Shown piece after piece: positions 1-7,658 of a stretch of 64,000 nucleotides of DNA. The notes under the pieces are model-generated. The model was given only the letters and a program-made list of their open reading frames with translations. It had not been told where the DNA came from and made no database searches. Made by a program: the position numbers and the translations under genes. Source of the DNA: CAIKMD01 sp036501365 (lineage in GTDB: Bacteria > Pseudomonadota > Alphaproteobacteria > ATCC43930 > CGMCC-115725); the NCBI GenBank assembly GCA_036501365.1, contig DASYAL010000074.1:62001-126000 (forward strand), read 5' to 3'. Numbering within the stretch: the stretch's first letter is position 1; the number at the start of each line of letters is the position of its first letter.

Positions 1-356
1 TGGCGATGGCCGGCGACGGCATCAACGACGCGCCGGCGCTTGCCGCCGCCGATGTCGGGATCGCGATGGGCAACGGCGCCGATGTCGCGCTCGAGGCCGC
101 TGGCGTCACCCTCGTCAAAGGCGATCTCGCCGGCATCCTGCGCGCCGAGCGGCTGGCCCGCGCGACCCTCGCCAATATCCGGCAGAACCTGTTCTTCGCG
201 TTCGCCTTCAACGCGCTGGCGATCCCGCTCGCCGCCGGCGTGCTTTATCCGCTCTGGGGCTGGCTGCTGTCGCCGATCATCGCAAGCGCGGCGATGAGCG
301 CGAGCTCGGTCACCGTGGTCACCAACGCGCTGCGTCTCAATCGCGCGAGCCTCTGA
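1..356 (+). CDS. copA: Heavy-metal (Cu+) translocating P-type ATPase, C-terminal part
   Basis: This is the 3' end of a P1B-type ATPase whose 5' part lies outside the window; the first complete codon starts at base 3. The visible protein opens with the P-domain hinge motif GDGINDAP, which binds Mg2+ near the phosphorylated Asp, and continues into the last two membrane helices. The final helix carries MSASS followed by VVTNALRL, the pattern typical of Cu+-exporting P1B-1 pumps (family knowledge), so copper efflux across the inner membrane is the best call. The stop codon directly abuts the stop of the convergent maiA gene. Metal specificity is inferred from this one motif because the N-terminal metal-binding domains are not visible. 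Confidence 0.88.
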   Translation, partial: AMAGDGINDAPALAAADVGIAMGNGADVALEAAGVTLVKGDLAGILRAERLARATLANIRQNLFFAFAFNALAIPLAAGVLYPLWGWLLSPIIASAAMSASSVTVVTNALRLNRASL

Positions 357-998
357 TCACTCCGCGTCGGGCTGCTTCTCCGGCACGGCGCGATCGAAGG
401 CCTCGAGTTTCATGCAATTGTCGAAGATGCGCAGGATGCTCGGATAGGGCTTCAGGTCGAAGCTTGGATAGCGGCGGGCGTTGAAGACCTGCGGCACCAG
501 GCAGATATCGGCGAGGCCGGGCGTATCGCCGTGGCAAAATTTCCCCGCCTTGCCGTCGCCGGCAAGAGTCTTCTCGATGCCCTCGAAACCGAGCGCGATC
601 CAATGGTTGAACCAGAGCTCGACGTCCTTCTCGCTGTGTTTCAACTCCTGCGCGAGAAAGCGCAGCACGCGGAGGTTGTCGATCGGGTGAATGTCGCAGG
701 CCACCGCTTCGGCGAGCGAGCGCACCCGCGCCCGGCCGACGGGATCGCGCGGGAGCAAGGGCGGGGCCGGCCGGGTCTCGTCGATGTATTCGATAATAGA
801 TAACGATTGTGTGAGAACCGGCCCGTCGTCGATCAGGCTCGGCACCAGCCCTTGCGGGTTTAGCCTCAGGTAGTCCGCCGAGCGCTGGTCGTTCTTGCGC
901 AGGTGGATGAAAGCCTGCTCGTAATCGAGGCCCTTGAGATTGAGCGCGATGCGCACCCGGAACGCCGCCGAAGAACGGAAATAGCCGTAAAGCTTCAT
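357..998 (-). CDS. maiA: Maleylacetoacetate isomerase / zeta-class glutathione transferase
   Basis: The 213-residue protein begins MKLYGYFRSSAAFRVRIA, the N-terminal thioredoxin-like fold of zeta-class GSTs, and ends with an all-helical GST domain. Family members isomerise maleylacetoacetate to fumarylacetoacetate with glutathione in tyrosine/homogentisate catabolism. The start at 998 is chosen because AGGGAGG lies just upstream; an open frame extends further 5' but has no GST homology there. The usual active-site SSCS motif reads SSAA here, so the conserved Cys is replaced by Ala. No homogentisate dioxygenase is nearby, although an FAH-family hydrolase lies at 8.6-9.4 kb. A related GST of different substrate specificity is the alternative. 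Confidence 0.82.
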   Translation of the reverse strand: MKLYGYFRSSAAFRVRIALNLKGLDYEQAFIHLRKNDQRSADYLRLNPQGLVPSLIDDGPVLTQSLSIIEYIDETRPAPPLLPRDPVGRARVRSLAEAVACDIHPIDNLRVLRFLAQELKHSEKDVELWFNHWIALGFEGIEKTLAGDGKAGKFCHGDTPGLADICLVPQVFNARRYPSFDLKPYPSILRIFDNCMKLEAFDRAVPEKQPDAE

Positions 999-1226
999 AT
1001 CTCTGCCCTCCCTGCCTGCCGCCGCCTCGTCGGCTTCGCCCGCTACATGGCCGATTCGCCCGCCAAGTGTCGGCCGGATGCTGCCTCCGTCAAGCGGATC
1101 AGCCATCCAATAAAATGACGCCCCTTTGGGGATGGCATGCCTTATTGTTGCATAACACTGGCAGTTGTGGACACGCACTGGTTGTTTCGTGCTAACGTTG
1201 ACGCGGGGGTTATGTGGGGTGAAGAC

Positions 1227-1751
1227 ATGAGCAAAGACGCGGCGATGGCCGCCGTACACTTCCCGCGGCGCAGCTTCGAGCTAGGGAAATATCTTCCGTT
1301 CCGCCTGACGGTGCTGAGCAACCGGCTGACACGGCGGGTTGCGCATTTTTATGCCGAGCGCTTCAAGCTTTCGGCCCCGGAATGGCGCACCATGGCGGTT
1401 TTGGGTCAGCAAGGCGCGATGAGCGCCAACGCCGTGATCTCCCAGACGACGATGGACAAGGTGCGGGTCAGCCGCGCGGTGGCGAAGCTTCTGAAGACCG
1501 GATTCATCACCCGCGAAGCCGATCCCCAGGATCGTCGCCGCGCGATCCTCGATCTGACGCCGGCAGGCCAGGAGGTCTATCGTCAGATCGTGCCGCTGGT
1601 GCAGGAGGTTGAGTCCGAGATGGTCTCCGCGCTCAGCGGGCCGGAACGCGCTATGCTCGACAACGCCCTCGCCAAGATCGAGGCCTATCTCCAGAAATCG
1701 GGCCTCGCCGTTGCGGCCAATGCCGATGAGGAAGACGACGGCGAGGAATGA
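1227..1751 (+). CDS. MarR-family transcriptional regulator
   Basis: This 174-residue winged-helix regulator has the MarR layout: an N-terminal dimerisation helix, an HTH around SANAVISQTTMDKVRVSRAV, a basic wing DPQDRRRAILDLTPAG and a C-terminal dimerisation helix. The ATG at 1227 is preferred because GGGGTGAAG precedes it; an in-frame ATG at 1212 is possible. It is divergent from maiA across about 230 bp, so it may regulate maiA or itself. A short dyad, TGTTGCATAACA, at 1146-1157 lies in that gap but is too weak to call as an operator. The C-terminus is acidic (DEEDDGEE). The ligand is not predictable. Confidence 0.85.
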   Translation: MSKDAAMAAVHFPRRSFELGKYLPFRLTVLSNRLTRRVAHFYAERFKLSAPEWRTMAVLGQQGAMSANAVISQTTMDKVRVSRAVAKLLKTGFITREADPQDRRRAILDLTPAGQEVYRQIVPLVQEVESEMVSALSGPERAMLDNALAKIEAYLQKSGLAVAANADEEDDGEE

Positions 1752-1779
1752 TCCCTCGTCCGCGCGGCGTCCTTGGCGC

Positions 1780-2238
1780 CTAGCGCCCCGCCGCGACCAC
1801 CCGGGCGAGCGTCGCCCGTAGGTCCGCCGCTTCCGCCACGCCGTAACCGCGTTCGAATTCGCGCTGCGCTTCCTGCCAGTGCGCCGCGGCGGCCTTCAGC
1901 CGCTTCGCGCCCGCCGGCGTCAGCCGCACCAGCCGCGTCCGCGCATCGTCGTCGCCGGCATCGATCGCGACCAGCCGGTCGCGTTCGAGCGGCCGGACCG
2001 CGCGGCCGGTCGTCGTTCGGTCCATCACCATCGCCGCGCTGAGCGCGTTGATCGACAGCGGCCCGAGCCGCGCCAGCTTGGCTAGGATCGAATACTGGCT
2101 CGCGCTAAGGCCAGTCGCGGCCATGTAGCGATCGTAGAGCTGCGTCACCTGGCGCGCCGCCTGACGGATGGCAAGGCAGTTGCAGGCAGCGGTATCGAGG
2201 GCGGCGGTGCCGGAATCGGGGTTGGGTGTCTTTTGCAT
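1780..2238 (-). CDS. MarR-family regulator, probable repressor of the MATE pump
   Basis: The 152-residue protein has a central winged HTH (SASQYSILAKLARLGPLSIN, then MDRTTTGRAVRPLERD), a DDARTRLVRLTPAG wing and flanking dimerisation helices. ATG at 2238 was chosen because GGGA sits just upstream; the ATG at 2247 has no ribosome-binding site. The gene is divergent from a MATE efflux transporter, and the roughly 100-bp gap carries an 18-bp inverted repeat (2251-2268 and 2300-2317). That is the usual arrangement for a ligand-responsive repressor controlling itself and a multidrug pump. The regulatory role is inferred from this arrangement. Confidence 0.85.
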   Translation of the reverse strand: MQKTPNPDSGTAALDTAACNCLAIRQAARQVTQLYDRYMAATGLSASQYSILAKLARLGPLSINALSAAMVMDRTTTGRAVRPLERDRLVAIDAGDDDARTRLVRLTPAGAKRLKAAAAHWQEAQREFERGYGVAEAADLRATLARVVAAGR

Positions 2239-2250
2239 ACGTCCCATGCT

Positions 2251-2317
2251 ATATAGGCGCATATGCACGCTTGTGCAAGGGCGGCTGCCCGTTATATGGG
2301 TGCATATGCTCCTATCT
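2251..2317. promoter_or_regulatory. Inverted-repeat operator between marR and MATE genes
   Basis: Bases 2251-2268 and 2300-2317 are inverted copies matching at 16 of 18 positions, each centred on the palindrome GCATATGC. A smaller dyad, TGCAC-N4-GTGCA, spans 2264-2277. The pair lies between the divergent starts at 2238 and 2342, so it could hold two MarR dimers and repress both promoters. Binding is inferred. Confidence 0.6.
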
Positions 2318-2341
2318 GGCGCAGCAACGGCGGAGACGGCA

Positions 2342-3745
2342 ATGGCCATGGACCCACGGACGCGAGCGCTCCTCGAGGCGCCGATCGGCACGACGCTGCT
2401 GCGCCTCGCCGCGCCCAATGTCGTCGTCATGGTGATGCAATCGGCGATCGGGCTGATCGAGACCTATTTCGTGGCCCGGCTCGGCACCGACGCTCTCGCC
2501 GGCATGGCGCTGGTCTTTCCGGTGCTGATGCTGGTGCAGATGGTCTCCGCCGGCGCCATGGGCGGCGGCATCCTCTCGGCGATCGCCCGCGCCCTCGGCT
2601 CGGACCGGCGCGCGGAAGCCGGCGCGTTGGTCTGGCACGCGGTGGCGATCGCCTTGGCGCTCGGCGTCGCGACCACGATCGCGGCGCTGGCCGGCGGCCC
2701 ATGGCTCTATCGGCTGATGGGCGGCAGCGGCGGTTCGCTCGCCGCGGCGACGACCTATTCCCGCATCGTTTTCGCCGGCGCGATCCTATTGTGGCTGTTC
2801 AATTCGCTGGCGGCGACCATCCGTGGCGCGGGCAACATGATCCTGCCGGCGAGCGTCACCGCTATCGGCGCGGTGATCCTCATTCCGCTGTCGCCGGCGC
2901 TGATCTTCGGCTGGGGCCTCCTGCCGCGGCTCGGCATCGCCGGCGGCGCAGTGGCGGTCATCCTTTACTACGCGGCCGGCACCCTGGTCTTCGCGGCCTA
3001 TCTCTGGTCCGGACGCGGCATCGTGCGCCCGCCGTTGCGCCCGGCGCGGCTGCGCTGGGCGCCGCTCAAGGAGATTCTACGCGTCGGCGCGGTCTCTTCG
3101 CTGGTCAGCGTCTCGACCAATCTCAGCATCGCGACCGCGACCGGCTTCGCCGGCCGCTTCGGTGCCGCAGCGGTCGCCGGCTATGGCACCGGCGCGCGGC
3201 TCGAATATGTGCTGGTGCCGCTGGTCTTCGGCCTCGGCACGCCGATCGCCGCGATGGTCGGCACCGCCATTGGCGCCGGCCGCCGCGAGCGGGCACTGCG
3301 CGTCGCCTGGACCGGCGCCGCGATCGCCGCGCTCTTGACCGAGGCGATCGGCCTCGCCGCCGCGTTTGCGCCGGAGGCCTGGCTCGCGCTCTTCAGCAGC
3401 GACGCGCTGATGAACGCGACCGGCGCGCAATATCTGCGCATCGTCGGGCCGTTCTACGGTTTCTTCGGCCTCGGCCTCGCGCTTTATTTCGCGTCGCAAG
3501 GCGCGGGCAAGCTTGCCTGGCCGCTGCTCGGCGCGGCGCTGCGCGTGACCGTCGCGGTCGGCGGCGGCTGGCTCGCGCTGCAACTCACACCCGGCGCCAT
3601 CGTCGGCGTATTCGTCGCGCTCGGCGTTGCGCTAGTGCTCTTCGGCGTCACCAACGCGCTCGCCGTCGCGCTCGGCGCGTGGTTCGGCCGCACGGCGAAC
3701 CCTTTGCCGCCGGCCGCGCAAGCGGCCGCGACGGTTTGCGACTAG
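2342..3745 (+). CDS. MATE-family multidrug efflux transporter
   Basis: The 467-residue protein has about twelve hydrophobic segments in two homologous halves, as in MATE antiporters, which export cationic drugs or metabolites in exchange for Na+ or H+. Characteristic features are the N-terminal LRLAAPNVVVMVMQSAIGLI helix, ETYFVARLGTDALAG, and the GGGILSAIARALG segment. ATG at 2342 is chosen for GGAG six bases upstream; starting earlier would place coding sequence over the operator. It is divergent from a MarR regulator that probably represses it. Substrates cannot be told from sequence. Confidence 0.88.
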   Translation: MAMDPRTRALLEAPIGTTLLRLAAPNVVVMVMQSAIGLIETYFVARLGTDALAGMALVFPVLMLVQMVSAGAMGGGILSAIARALGSDRRAEAGALVWHAVAIALALGVATTIAALAGGPWLYRLMGGSGGSLAAATTYSRIVFAGAILLWLFNSLAATIRGAGNMILPASVTAIGAVILIPLSPALIFGWGLLPRLGIAGGAVAVILYYAAGTLVFAAYLWSGRGIVRPPLRPARLRWAPLKEILRVGAVSSLVSVSTNLSIATATGFAGRFGAAAVAGYGTGARLEYVLVPLVFGLGTPIAAMVGTAIGAGRRERALRVAWTGAAIAALLTEAIGLAAAFAPEAWLALFSSDALMNATGAQYLRIVGPFYGFFGLGLALYFASQGAGKLAWPLLGAALRVTVAVGGGWLALQLTPGAIVGVFVALGVALVLFGVTNALAVALGAWFGRTANPLPPAAQAAATVCD

Positions 3746-3813
3746 GCACCGCCGCGTTTGCCCGACTCGGGCGCACGCTGCTATAAGGCGGCGGACCAGC
3801 GCGGAGAGCGAGC

Positions 3814-4272
3814 GTGGCCGGAGCGGCGATCCTGGTCCTCAACGGACCCAACCTCAATTTGCTCGGCGTGCGCGAGCCGAAGACCTACGGCTCGGAGACG
3901 CTTGCCGATATCGAGGAAGCCTGCCTCGAGCGCGCAGCATCGCTCGATCTCTCGCTCGATTTCCGCCAATCCAATCACGAAGGTCAGCTCGTCGACTGGA
4001 TTCAGGAAGCGCGCGAGAGCGCCGACGGAATCATCCTCAACGCCGGCGGCTATACCCACACCTCGATCGCGATCCTCGACGCGCTCCGCGCCTGCGAGCT
4101 GCCGATCATCGAAGTCCACCTCTCCAACATCTTCGCGCGCGAAGCCTATCGCCATCACTCGCATATCAGCGCCGTGGCGCGCGGCGTGATCTGCGGCTTC
4201 GGCGCGCAGAGCTACATCCTCGCCCTCGAAGCCATCGCCTACGTGCTCGAAGCGGCGTCGGGTGGCGAATAG
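3814..4272 (+). CDS. aroQ: Type II 3-dehydroquinate dehydratase
   Basis: This 152-residue cytoplasmic enzyme converts 3-dehydroquinate to 3-dehydroshikimate in the shikimate pathway. It has the type II signatures NGPNLNLLGVREPKTYG (with the catalytic loop Tyr), FRQSNHEGQLVDWI, NAGGYTHTSIA and EVHLSNIF, at the normal family length. Translation starts at GTG 3814 with GGAG upstream. It precedes accB and accC, a common aroQ-accB-accC order in Proteobacteria, with a 90-bp gap before accB that may hold its own promoter. Confidence 0.95.
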   Translation: MAGAAILVLNGPNLNLLGVREPKTYGSETLADIEEACLERAASLDLSLDFRQSNHEGQLVDWIQEARESADGIILNAGGYTHTSIAILDALRACELPIIEVHLSNIFAREAYRHHSHISAVARGVICGFGAQSYILALEAIAYVLEAASGGE

Positions 4273-4361
4273 CCGCGCTGCTCGCCCGCTCGGTTCTCAA
4301 ACGCGACAGATTGTCTATAGTCCCTGCCGACGGACGATCGGCTTGGATTTGACAGATTGCA

Positions 4362-4808
4362 ATGGCGGGTAAAAGCGACTTGAAGATCGATGGCGAGTTG
4401 GTGCGCGCGCTCGCGGCGCTGCTCGACGAGACGGGGCTCAGCGAGATCGAATACGCGGTCGGCGACCGGCGCGTTCGCGTCGCGCGCAACGGCGGCGGCG
4501 CGACCGTGGCGATGGTCGCCGCGGCACCCGGGCTCGCGCCAACCCCCGCCGCCGCGCCGATCGCGGCCGAGCCCGCCGGCGCCGTCAAGTCGCCAATGGT
4601 CGGCACCGCCTATCTTGGCTCGCAGCCGGGCGCGGCGCCCTTCGTCATGGTCGGCGATACGGTGCGCGAGGGCCAGACCCTGTTCATCATCGAGGCGATG
4701 AAAGTGATGAACCAGATCCCGGCGCCGCGCGCCGGCCGCGTCGTGCAGATTCTTGTCGCCGACGCGACACCGGTCGAGTTCGGCCAGATCCTCGCCGTTC
4801 TCGAATAG
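4362..4808 (+). CDS. accB: Acetyl-CoA carboxylase biotin carboxyl carrier protein
   Basis: The 148-residue protein has an N-terminal helical region, an Ala/Pro-rich linker (about residues 45-70) and a C-terminal biotinyl domain with the biotinylation motif EAMKVMN; the Lys carries biotin. It shuttles carboxyl groups between biotin carboxylase and carboxyltransferase in the first step of fatty-acid synthesis. It lies 13 bp upstream of accC and is surely cotranscribed with it. The ribosome-binding site is weak. Confidence 0.96.
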   Translation: MAGKSDLKIDGELVRALAALLDETGLSEIEYAVGDRRVRVARNGGGATVAMVAAAPGLAPTPAAAPIAAEPAGAVKSPMVGTAYLGSQPGAAPFVMVGDTVREGQTLFIIEAMKVMNQIPAPRAGRVVQILVADATPVEFGQILAVLE

Positions 4809-4821
4809 AGCGCGGGCAGAC

Positions 4822-6162
4822 ATGTTCGAGAAAGTGCTCATCGCCAATCGCGGCGAGATCGCCTTGCGCATCCATCGCGCCTGCCGCGAGATGGGCATCC
4901 GCACGGTCGCGGTGCATTCGACCGCCGATAACAACGCGATGCATGTGCGGCTCGCCGACGAGAGCGTGTGCATCGGTCCGCCGCCGGCGCGCGAGAGCTA
5001 TCTCAACATCCCCGCGATCCTTTCGGCGGCGACGATCACCGGCGCCGACGCGATCCATCCCGGCGTCGGCTTCCTCGCCGAGAACGCGAATTTCGCCTCG
5101 ATGGTCGAGGAGCACGGCTTCACCTATATCGGCCCGACGCCCGAGCATATCCAGCTGATGGGCGACAAGGTCACCGCGAAACGCGCGGCGCAAGAGCTTG
5201 GCATCCCGGTGGTGCCGGGATCGGCGGTGATCGGCGAGATCGGCGACGCCAAGGCCGAGGCCGAGCGCATCGGCTATCCGGTGCTGATCAAAGCGGCGGG
5301 CGGCGGCGGCGGCCGCGGCATGCGTGTCGCGCCTGATGCGAGCATGCTCGCCGACCTCATTCCGCAAGCCCAGGCCGAGGCGCAGGCCTTCTTCGGCAAC
5401 AGCGCCGTGTTCCTTGAGCGCTATTTCGACCGTCCGCGGCATATCGAGATGCAGATTCTCGCCGACGGCCAGGGCAACGCGATCCATCTCGGCGAGCGCG
5501 ACTGCTCGCTGCAGCGCAGCCACCAGAAGGTGCTCGAAGAGACGCCCTCGCCCGCGCTCAACGCCGTCGAGCGCGACAAGCTCGCCTCGACGGTCATCGC
5601 GGCGATGCGTAGCCTCGGCTATCGCAGCGCCGGCACGCTCGAGTTCCTCTACCAGGACGGCGCGTTCTTCTTCATCGAGATGAATACGCGCCTCCAGGTC
5701 GAGCATCCGATCTCCGAGGAGGTGAGCGGCGTCGACATCGTGCGCGAGCAGATCCGCGTCGCCGCTGGCTTGCCTTTGGGCTATCGCCAGGAGGACATCG
5801 AGCTTTCGGGGCATGCCATCGAATGCCGCTTCAACGCCGAGCATCCCGAGACCTTCCGCCCCTCGCCCGGCACCGTCACCTCCTATCATGCGCCCGGCGG
5901 GCTCGGCGTGCGCGTCGACAGCGCGATCTACCAGGGCTACGCGGTGCCGCCCAATTACGACAGCCTGATCGCGAAGCTCGTCGTCCACGGCCGCAGCCGC
6001 AACGAATGCCTGATGCGCCTCAAGCGCGCGCTCGAGGAATTCGTGATCGCCGGCATCGACACCACCATCCCGATGCATCAGATGCTGGTCGGAACCCCGG
6101 GCTTCATCGACGGCGATTACGACATCCACTGGCTCGAGCGGCTGATCGGGCGCAAAGCGTGA
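4822..6162 (+). CDS. accC: Acetyl-CoA carboxylase biotin carboxylase subunit
   Basis: The 446-residue enzyme carboxylates the biotin on AccB with ATP and bicarbonate. It starts MFEKVLIANRGEIALRI, has the ATP-grasp glycine loop KAAGGGGGRGMR, the FLERYFDRPRHIEMQI segment, and the active-site region FIEMNTRLQVEHPISEEVSG, and is full length. The ATG at 4822 is chosen by alignment with the family N-terminus, not the upstream in-frame ATG inside accB. A REP-like repeat begins 11 bp after its stop. Confidence 0.97.
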   Translation: MFEKVLIANRGEIALRIHRACREMGIRTVAVHSTADNNAMHVRLADESVCIGPPPARESYLNIPAILSAATITGADAIHPGVGFLAENANFASMVEEHGFTYIGPTPEHIQLMGDKVTAKRAAQELGIPVVPGSAVIGEIGDAKAEAERIGYPVLIKAAGGGGGRGMRVAPDASMLADLIPQAQAEAQAFFGNSAVFLERYFDRPRHIEMQILADGQGNAIHLGERDCSLQRSHQKVLEETPSPALNAVERDKLASTVIAAMRSLGYRSAGTLEFLYQDGAFFFIEMNTRLQVEHPISEEVSGVDIVREQIRVAAGLPLGYRQEDIELSGHAIECRFNAEHPETFRPSPGTVTSYHAPGGLGVRVDSAIYQGYAVPPNYDSLIAKLVVHGRSRNECLMRLKRALEEFVIAGIDTTIPMHQMLVGTPGFIDGDYDIHWLERLIGRKA

Positions 6163-6173
6163 AACTCCTCGAT

Positions 6174-6288
6174 CGTCATTGCGAGACCGAGCTTGGCGCG
6201 GCCGAAGCAATCCAGAACTTCATGCGAGACTCAGGATTGCTTCGTCGGCCCCCTTCGACAGGCTCAGGATGCCTCATCGCAATGGCGG
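6174..6288. repeat. REP-like palindromic repeat, composite copy between accC and aat
   Basis: Left arm starts CGTCATTGCGAG at 6174 and the right arm ends in TCGCAATGGCGG near 6287, with GCAATCCAG and GGATTGCTTCGTCG inside. These are the same blocks as the repeat at 63507-63581. The right arm is interrupted at about 6250-6271 by CCCTTCGACAGGCTCAGGAT, which matches the arms of the other repeat at 7291-7404. It looks like one repeat type inserted in another. The end lies just before the aat start. Confidence 0.75.
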
Positions 6289-6295
6289 GTAAGCG

Positions 6296-6952
6296 ATGAC
6301 GATCGGCCTCACGCCAGACCTGTTGATGCGCGCCTATGCCGCCGGGATTTTTCCGATGGCGGAATCGGCCGACGATCCGGAGCTATTCTGGGTCGATCCG
6401 CTACAGCGCGGCATCCTGCCGCTCGACCGCTTCCACCTGCCGCGTCGCCTCGCGCGCACCGTCCGCGCCGAGCGTTTCGCCATCCTTTGCGACCGCGACT
6501 TCGCCGCGGTGATGCGCGGCTGCGCCGAGCCGACCGCCGATCGGCCGCAGACCTGGATCAACGAAGAGATCGTCGCGGTCTATTCGGCGCTGCATCGCGC
6601 GGGCCACGCGCACAGCGTCGAGGCCTATCTCGATGACCAACTCGTCGGCGGGCTCTACGGCGTCGCGATCGGCGGGGCCTTCTTCGGCGAAAGCATGTTC
6701 AGCCGCGTCACCGATGCGAGCAAGGTCGCGCTCGCCCATCTCGTCGCGCGGCTGGTTCGCGGCGGCTACCGCCTGCTCGACACGCAGTTCGTGACCGACC
6801 ATCTGAAGCACTTCGGCGCGACCGAGATCCCGCGCGCGGGCTATCGCCGGCGGCTCGCCACGGCGCTCGCGGCGCGCGCCTATTTTCCCTTGGAGCCGCT
6901 CGGCGGCGCCGAGGTCGTGTCGGTTTTGCAGTCGAGCACGTTGATGTCGTAG
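6296..6952 (+). CDS. aat: Leucyl/phenylalanyl-tRNA-protein transferase
   Basis: The 218-residue enzyme adds Leu or Phe from aminoacyl-tRNA to the N-terminus of proteins beginning with Lys or Arg, marking them for ClpS/ClpAP degradation (N-degron pathway). Family signatures are LMRAYAAGIFPMAES, FWVDPLQRGILPLDRFH, HSVEAYLDDQLVGGLYGVA, FFGESMFS and LLDTQFVTDHLKHFGA. It follows accC in the same direction, a common alphaproteobacterial order. Its last 73 bases overlap the 3' end of the convergent DUF2155 gene. Confidence 0.96.
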   Translation: MTIGLTPDLLMRAYAAGIFPMAESADDPELFWVDPLQRGILPLDRFHLPRRLARTVRAERFAILCDRDFAAVMRGCAEPTADRPQTWINEEIVAVYSALHRAGHAHSVEAYLDDQLVGGLYGVAIGGAFFGESMFSRVTDASKVALAHLVARLVRGGYRLLDTQFVTDHLKHFGATEIPRAGYRRRLATALAARAYFPLEPLGGAEVVSVLQSSTLMS

Positions 6953-7287
6953 ATCGGATCCTCGAGCGCCGAAATCGCCGGGCTTGAGGCGAACATCCAG
7001 CCGGAGAAGACGCGCTTCGAATTAGCGCCGCTGTCGTCGCCCGGCCGCATCTCGTCGATCACGAGGAAGGCCGCGGTGTTCGGCTCCTCTTCCGGCGGCT
7101 TCTTGACGCAGGCGCGCACGGTAATGACAAGCGTGCCGAAACGCACCGCCTGGTCGACCGCCGCGTCGAAGCGCGACACCCGCGCGGTGGTCTTGTCGAG
7201 ACCTTGAAGCACCGCGACGGTCTCGGCATGCGCGGCGAGCGGTGCGAAGATGAAGGCGGCGACGAGCGCCAAGCGTTGCACGAGCAT
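6880..7287 (-). CDS. DUF2155 secreted protein
   Basis: The 135-residue protein has a Sec signal peptide (MLVQRLALVAAFIFAPLAAHA) and a DUF2155 domain with the typical blocks VLQGLDKTTARVS, FGTLVITVRAC and FSGWMFASSPAISALEDPIYD, ending near a conserved Cys. Function is unknown; this family sits beside aat in many alphaproteobacteria. The start at 7287 is fixed by the signal peptide. The GAAGGG that serves as its ribosome-binding site belongs to the palindromic repeat inserted immediately upstream. Its 3' end overlaps aat by 73 bp in the opposite direction. Confidence 0.88.
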   Translation of the reverse strand: MLVQRLALVAAFIFAPLAAHAETVAVLQGLDKTTARVSRFDAAVDQAVRFGTLVITVRACVKKPPEEEPNTAAFLVIDEMRPGDDSGANSKRVFSGWMFASSPAISALEDPIYDINVLDCKTDTTSAPPSGSKGK

Positions 7288-7290
7288 CCA

Positions 7291-7404
7291 GCGCCCTTCG
7301 ACTGGGCGCTGACGCGCGCGCTCAGGGTGAGGACAGATATTCTTCGGCATCGCTGAACGATGCCTGATACGATTTTTCCTCACCCTGAGCTTGTCGAAGG
7401 GCGC
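7291..7404. repeat. Palindromic repeat with CCCTTCGAC...GCTCAGGGTGAGG arms
   Basis: The right arm (7377-7404) reads TCCTCACCCTGAGC then TTGTCGAAGGGCGC. Its inverse is found on the left as GCGCCCTTCGAC (7291-7302) and GCTCAGGGTGAGGA (7320-7333), separated by a 17-base insert. Between the arms is a perfect small hairpin, GGCATCG (7346-7352) with CGATGCC (7358-7364). A half-copy is nested in the repeat at 6174-6288. It lies between two minus-strand genes and could act as a transcript stabiliser or processing site. Confidence 0.7.
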
Positions 7405-7421
7405 AGGTTCGGAATGCAGCA

Positions 7422-7652
7422 TCACTTCGTTTCTTTCTTGTACGGATTGACGAGATCGCGCGCGATCGCCTCGATGACTTGGCGGAACTGGCGCTCGTCG
7501 CAGCCCATCAGCACCGCATCCTCAAGCGCTTCTTGCGCCAGCGCGTAGATCTCGGCGAGATTCTCGTTCAGCACCTTGATCTTCTCGACGCAAGAGACCT
7601 TCTCGCCTTCGGGCGTCAGCCAGACCGGCAGATCGGGCTTCTGGGTGCTCAT
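7422..7652 (-). CDS. Small conserved hypothetical protein
   Basis: This 76-residue, soluble, mostly helical protein (MSTQKPDLPVWLTPEGEKVS...) has no signal peptide or membrane segment. It lies 6 bp downstream of mlaD on the same strand, so it is probably cotranslated with it. The sequence EALEDAVLMGCDERQFRQVI includes one Cys. I recognise it only as a small protein of this alphaproteobacterial neighbourhood and assign no function. Confidence 0.75.
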   Translation of the reverse strand: MSTQKPDLPVWLTPEGEKVSCVEKIKVLNENLAEIYALAQEALEDAVLMGCDERQFRQVIEAIARDLVNPYKKETK

Positions 7653-7658
7653 GAACCG

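Noticed and set aside
2263..3786. Open frame of 507 codons overlapping the MATE gene in another frame
   Set aside because: It is Arg/Ala-rich without domains, while the MATE frame has proper membrane helices.
4687..6210. Open frame of 507 codons antisense to accC
   Set aside because: It is a shadow of accC, which has all biotin carboxylase motifs.
4362..6300. Shared ATGGCGGGTAA in the accB start, before aat, and inside the GT4 gene near 50118
   Set aside because: The contexts differ (coding start, repeat end, internal coding), so I treat it as chance plus the repeat's own end.
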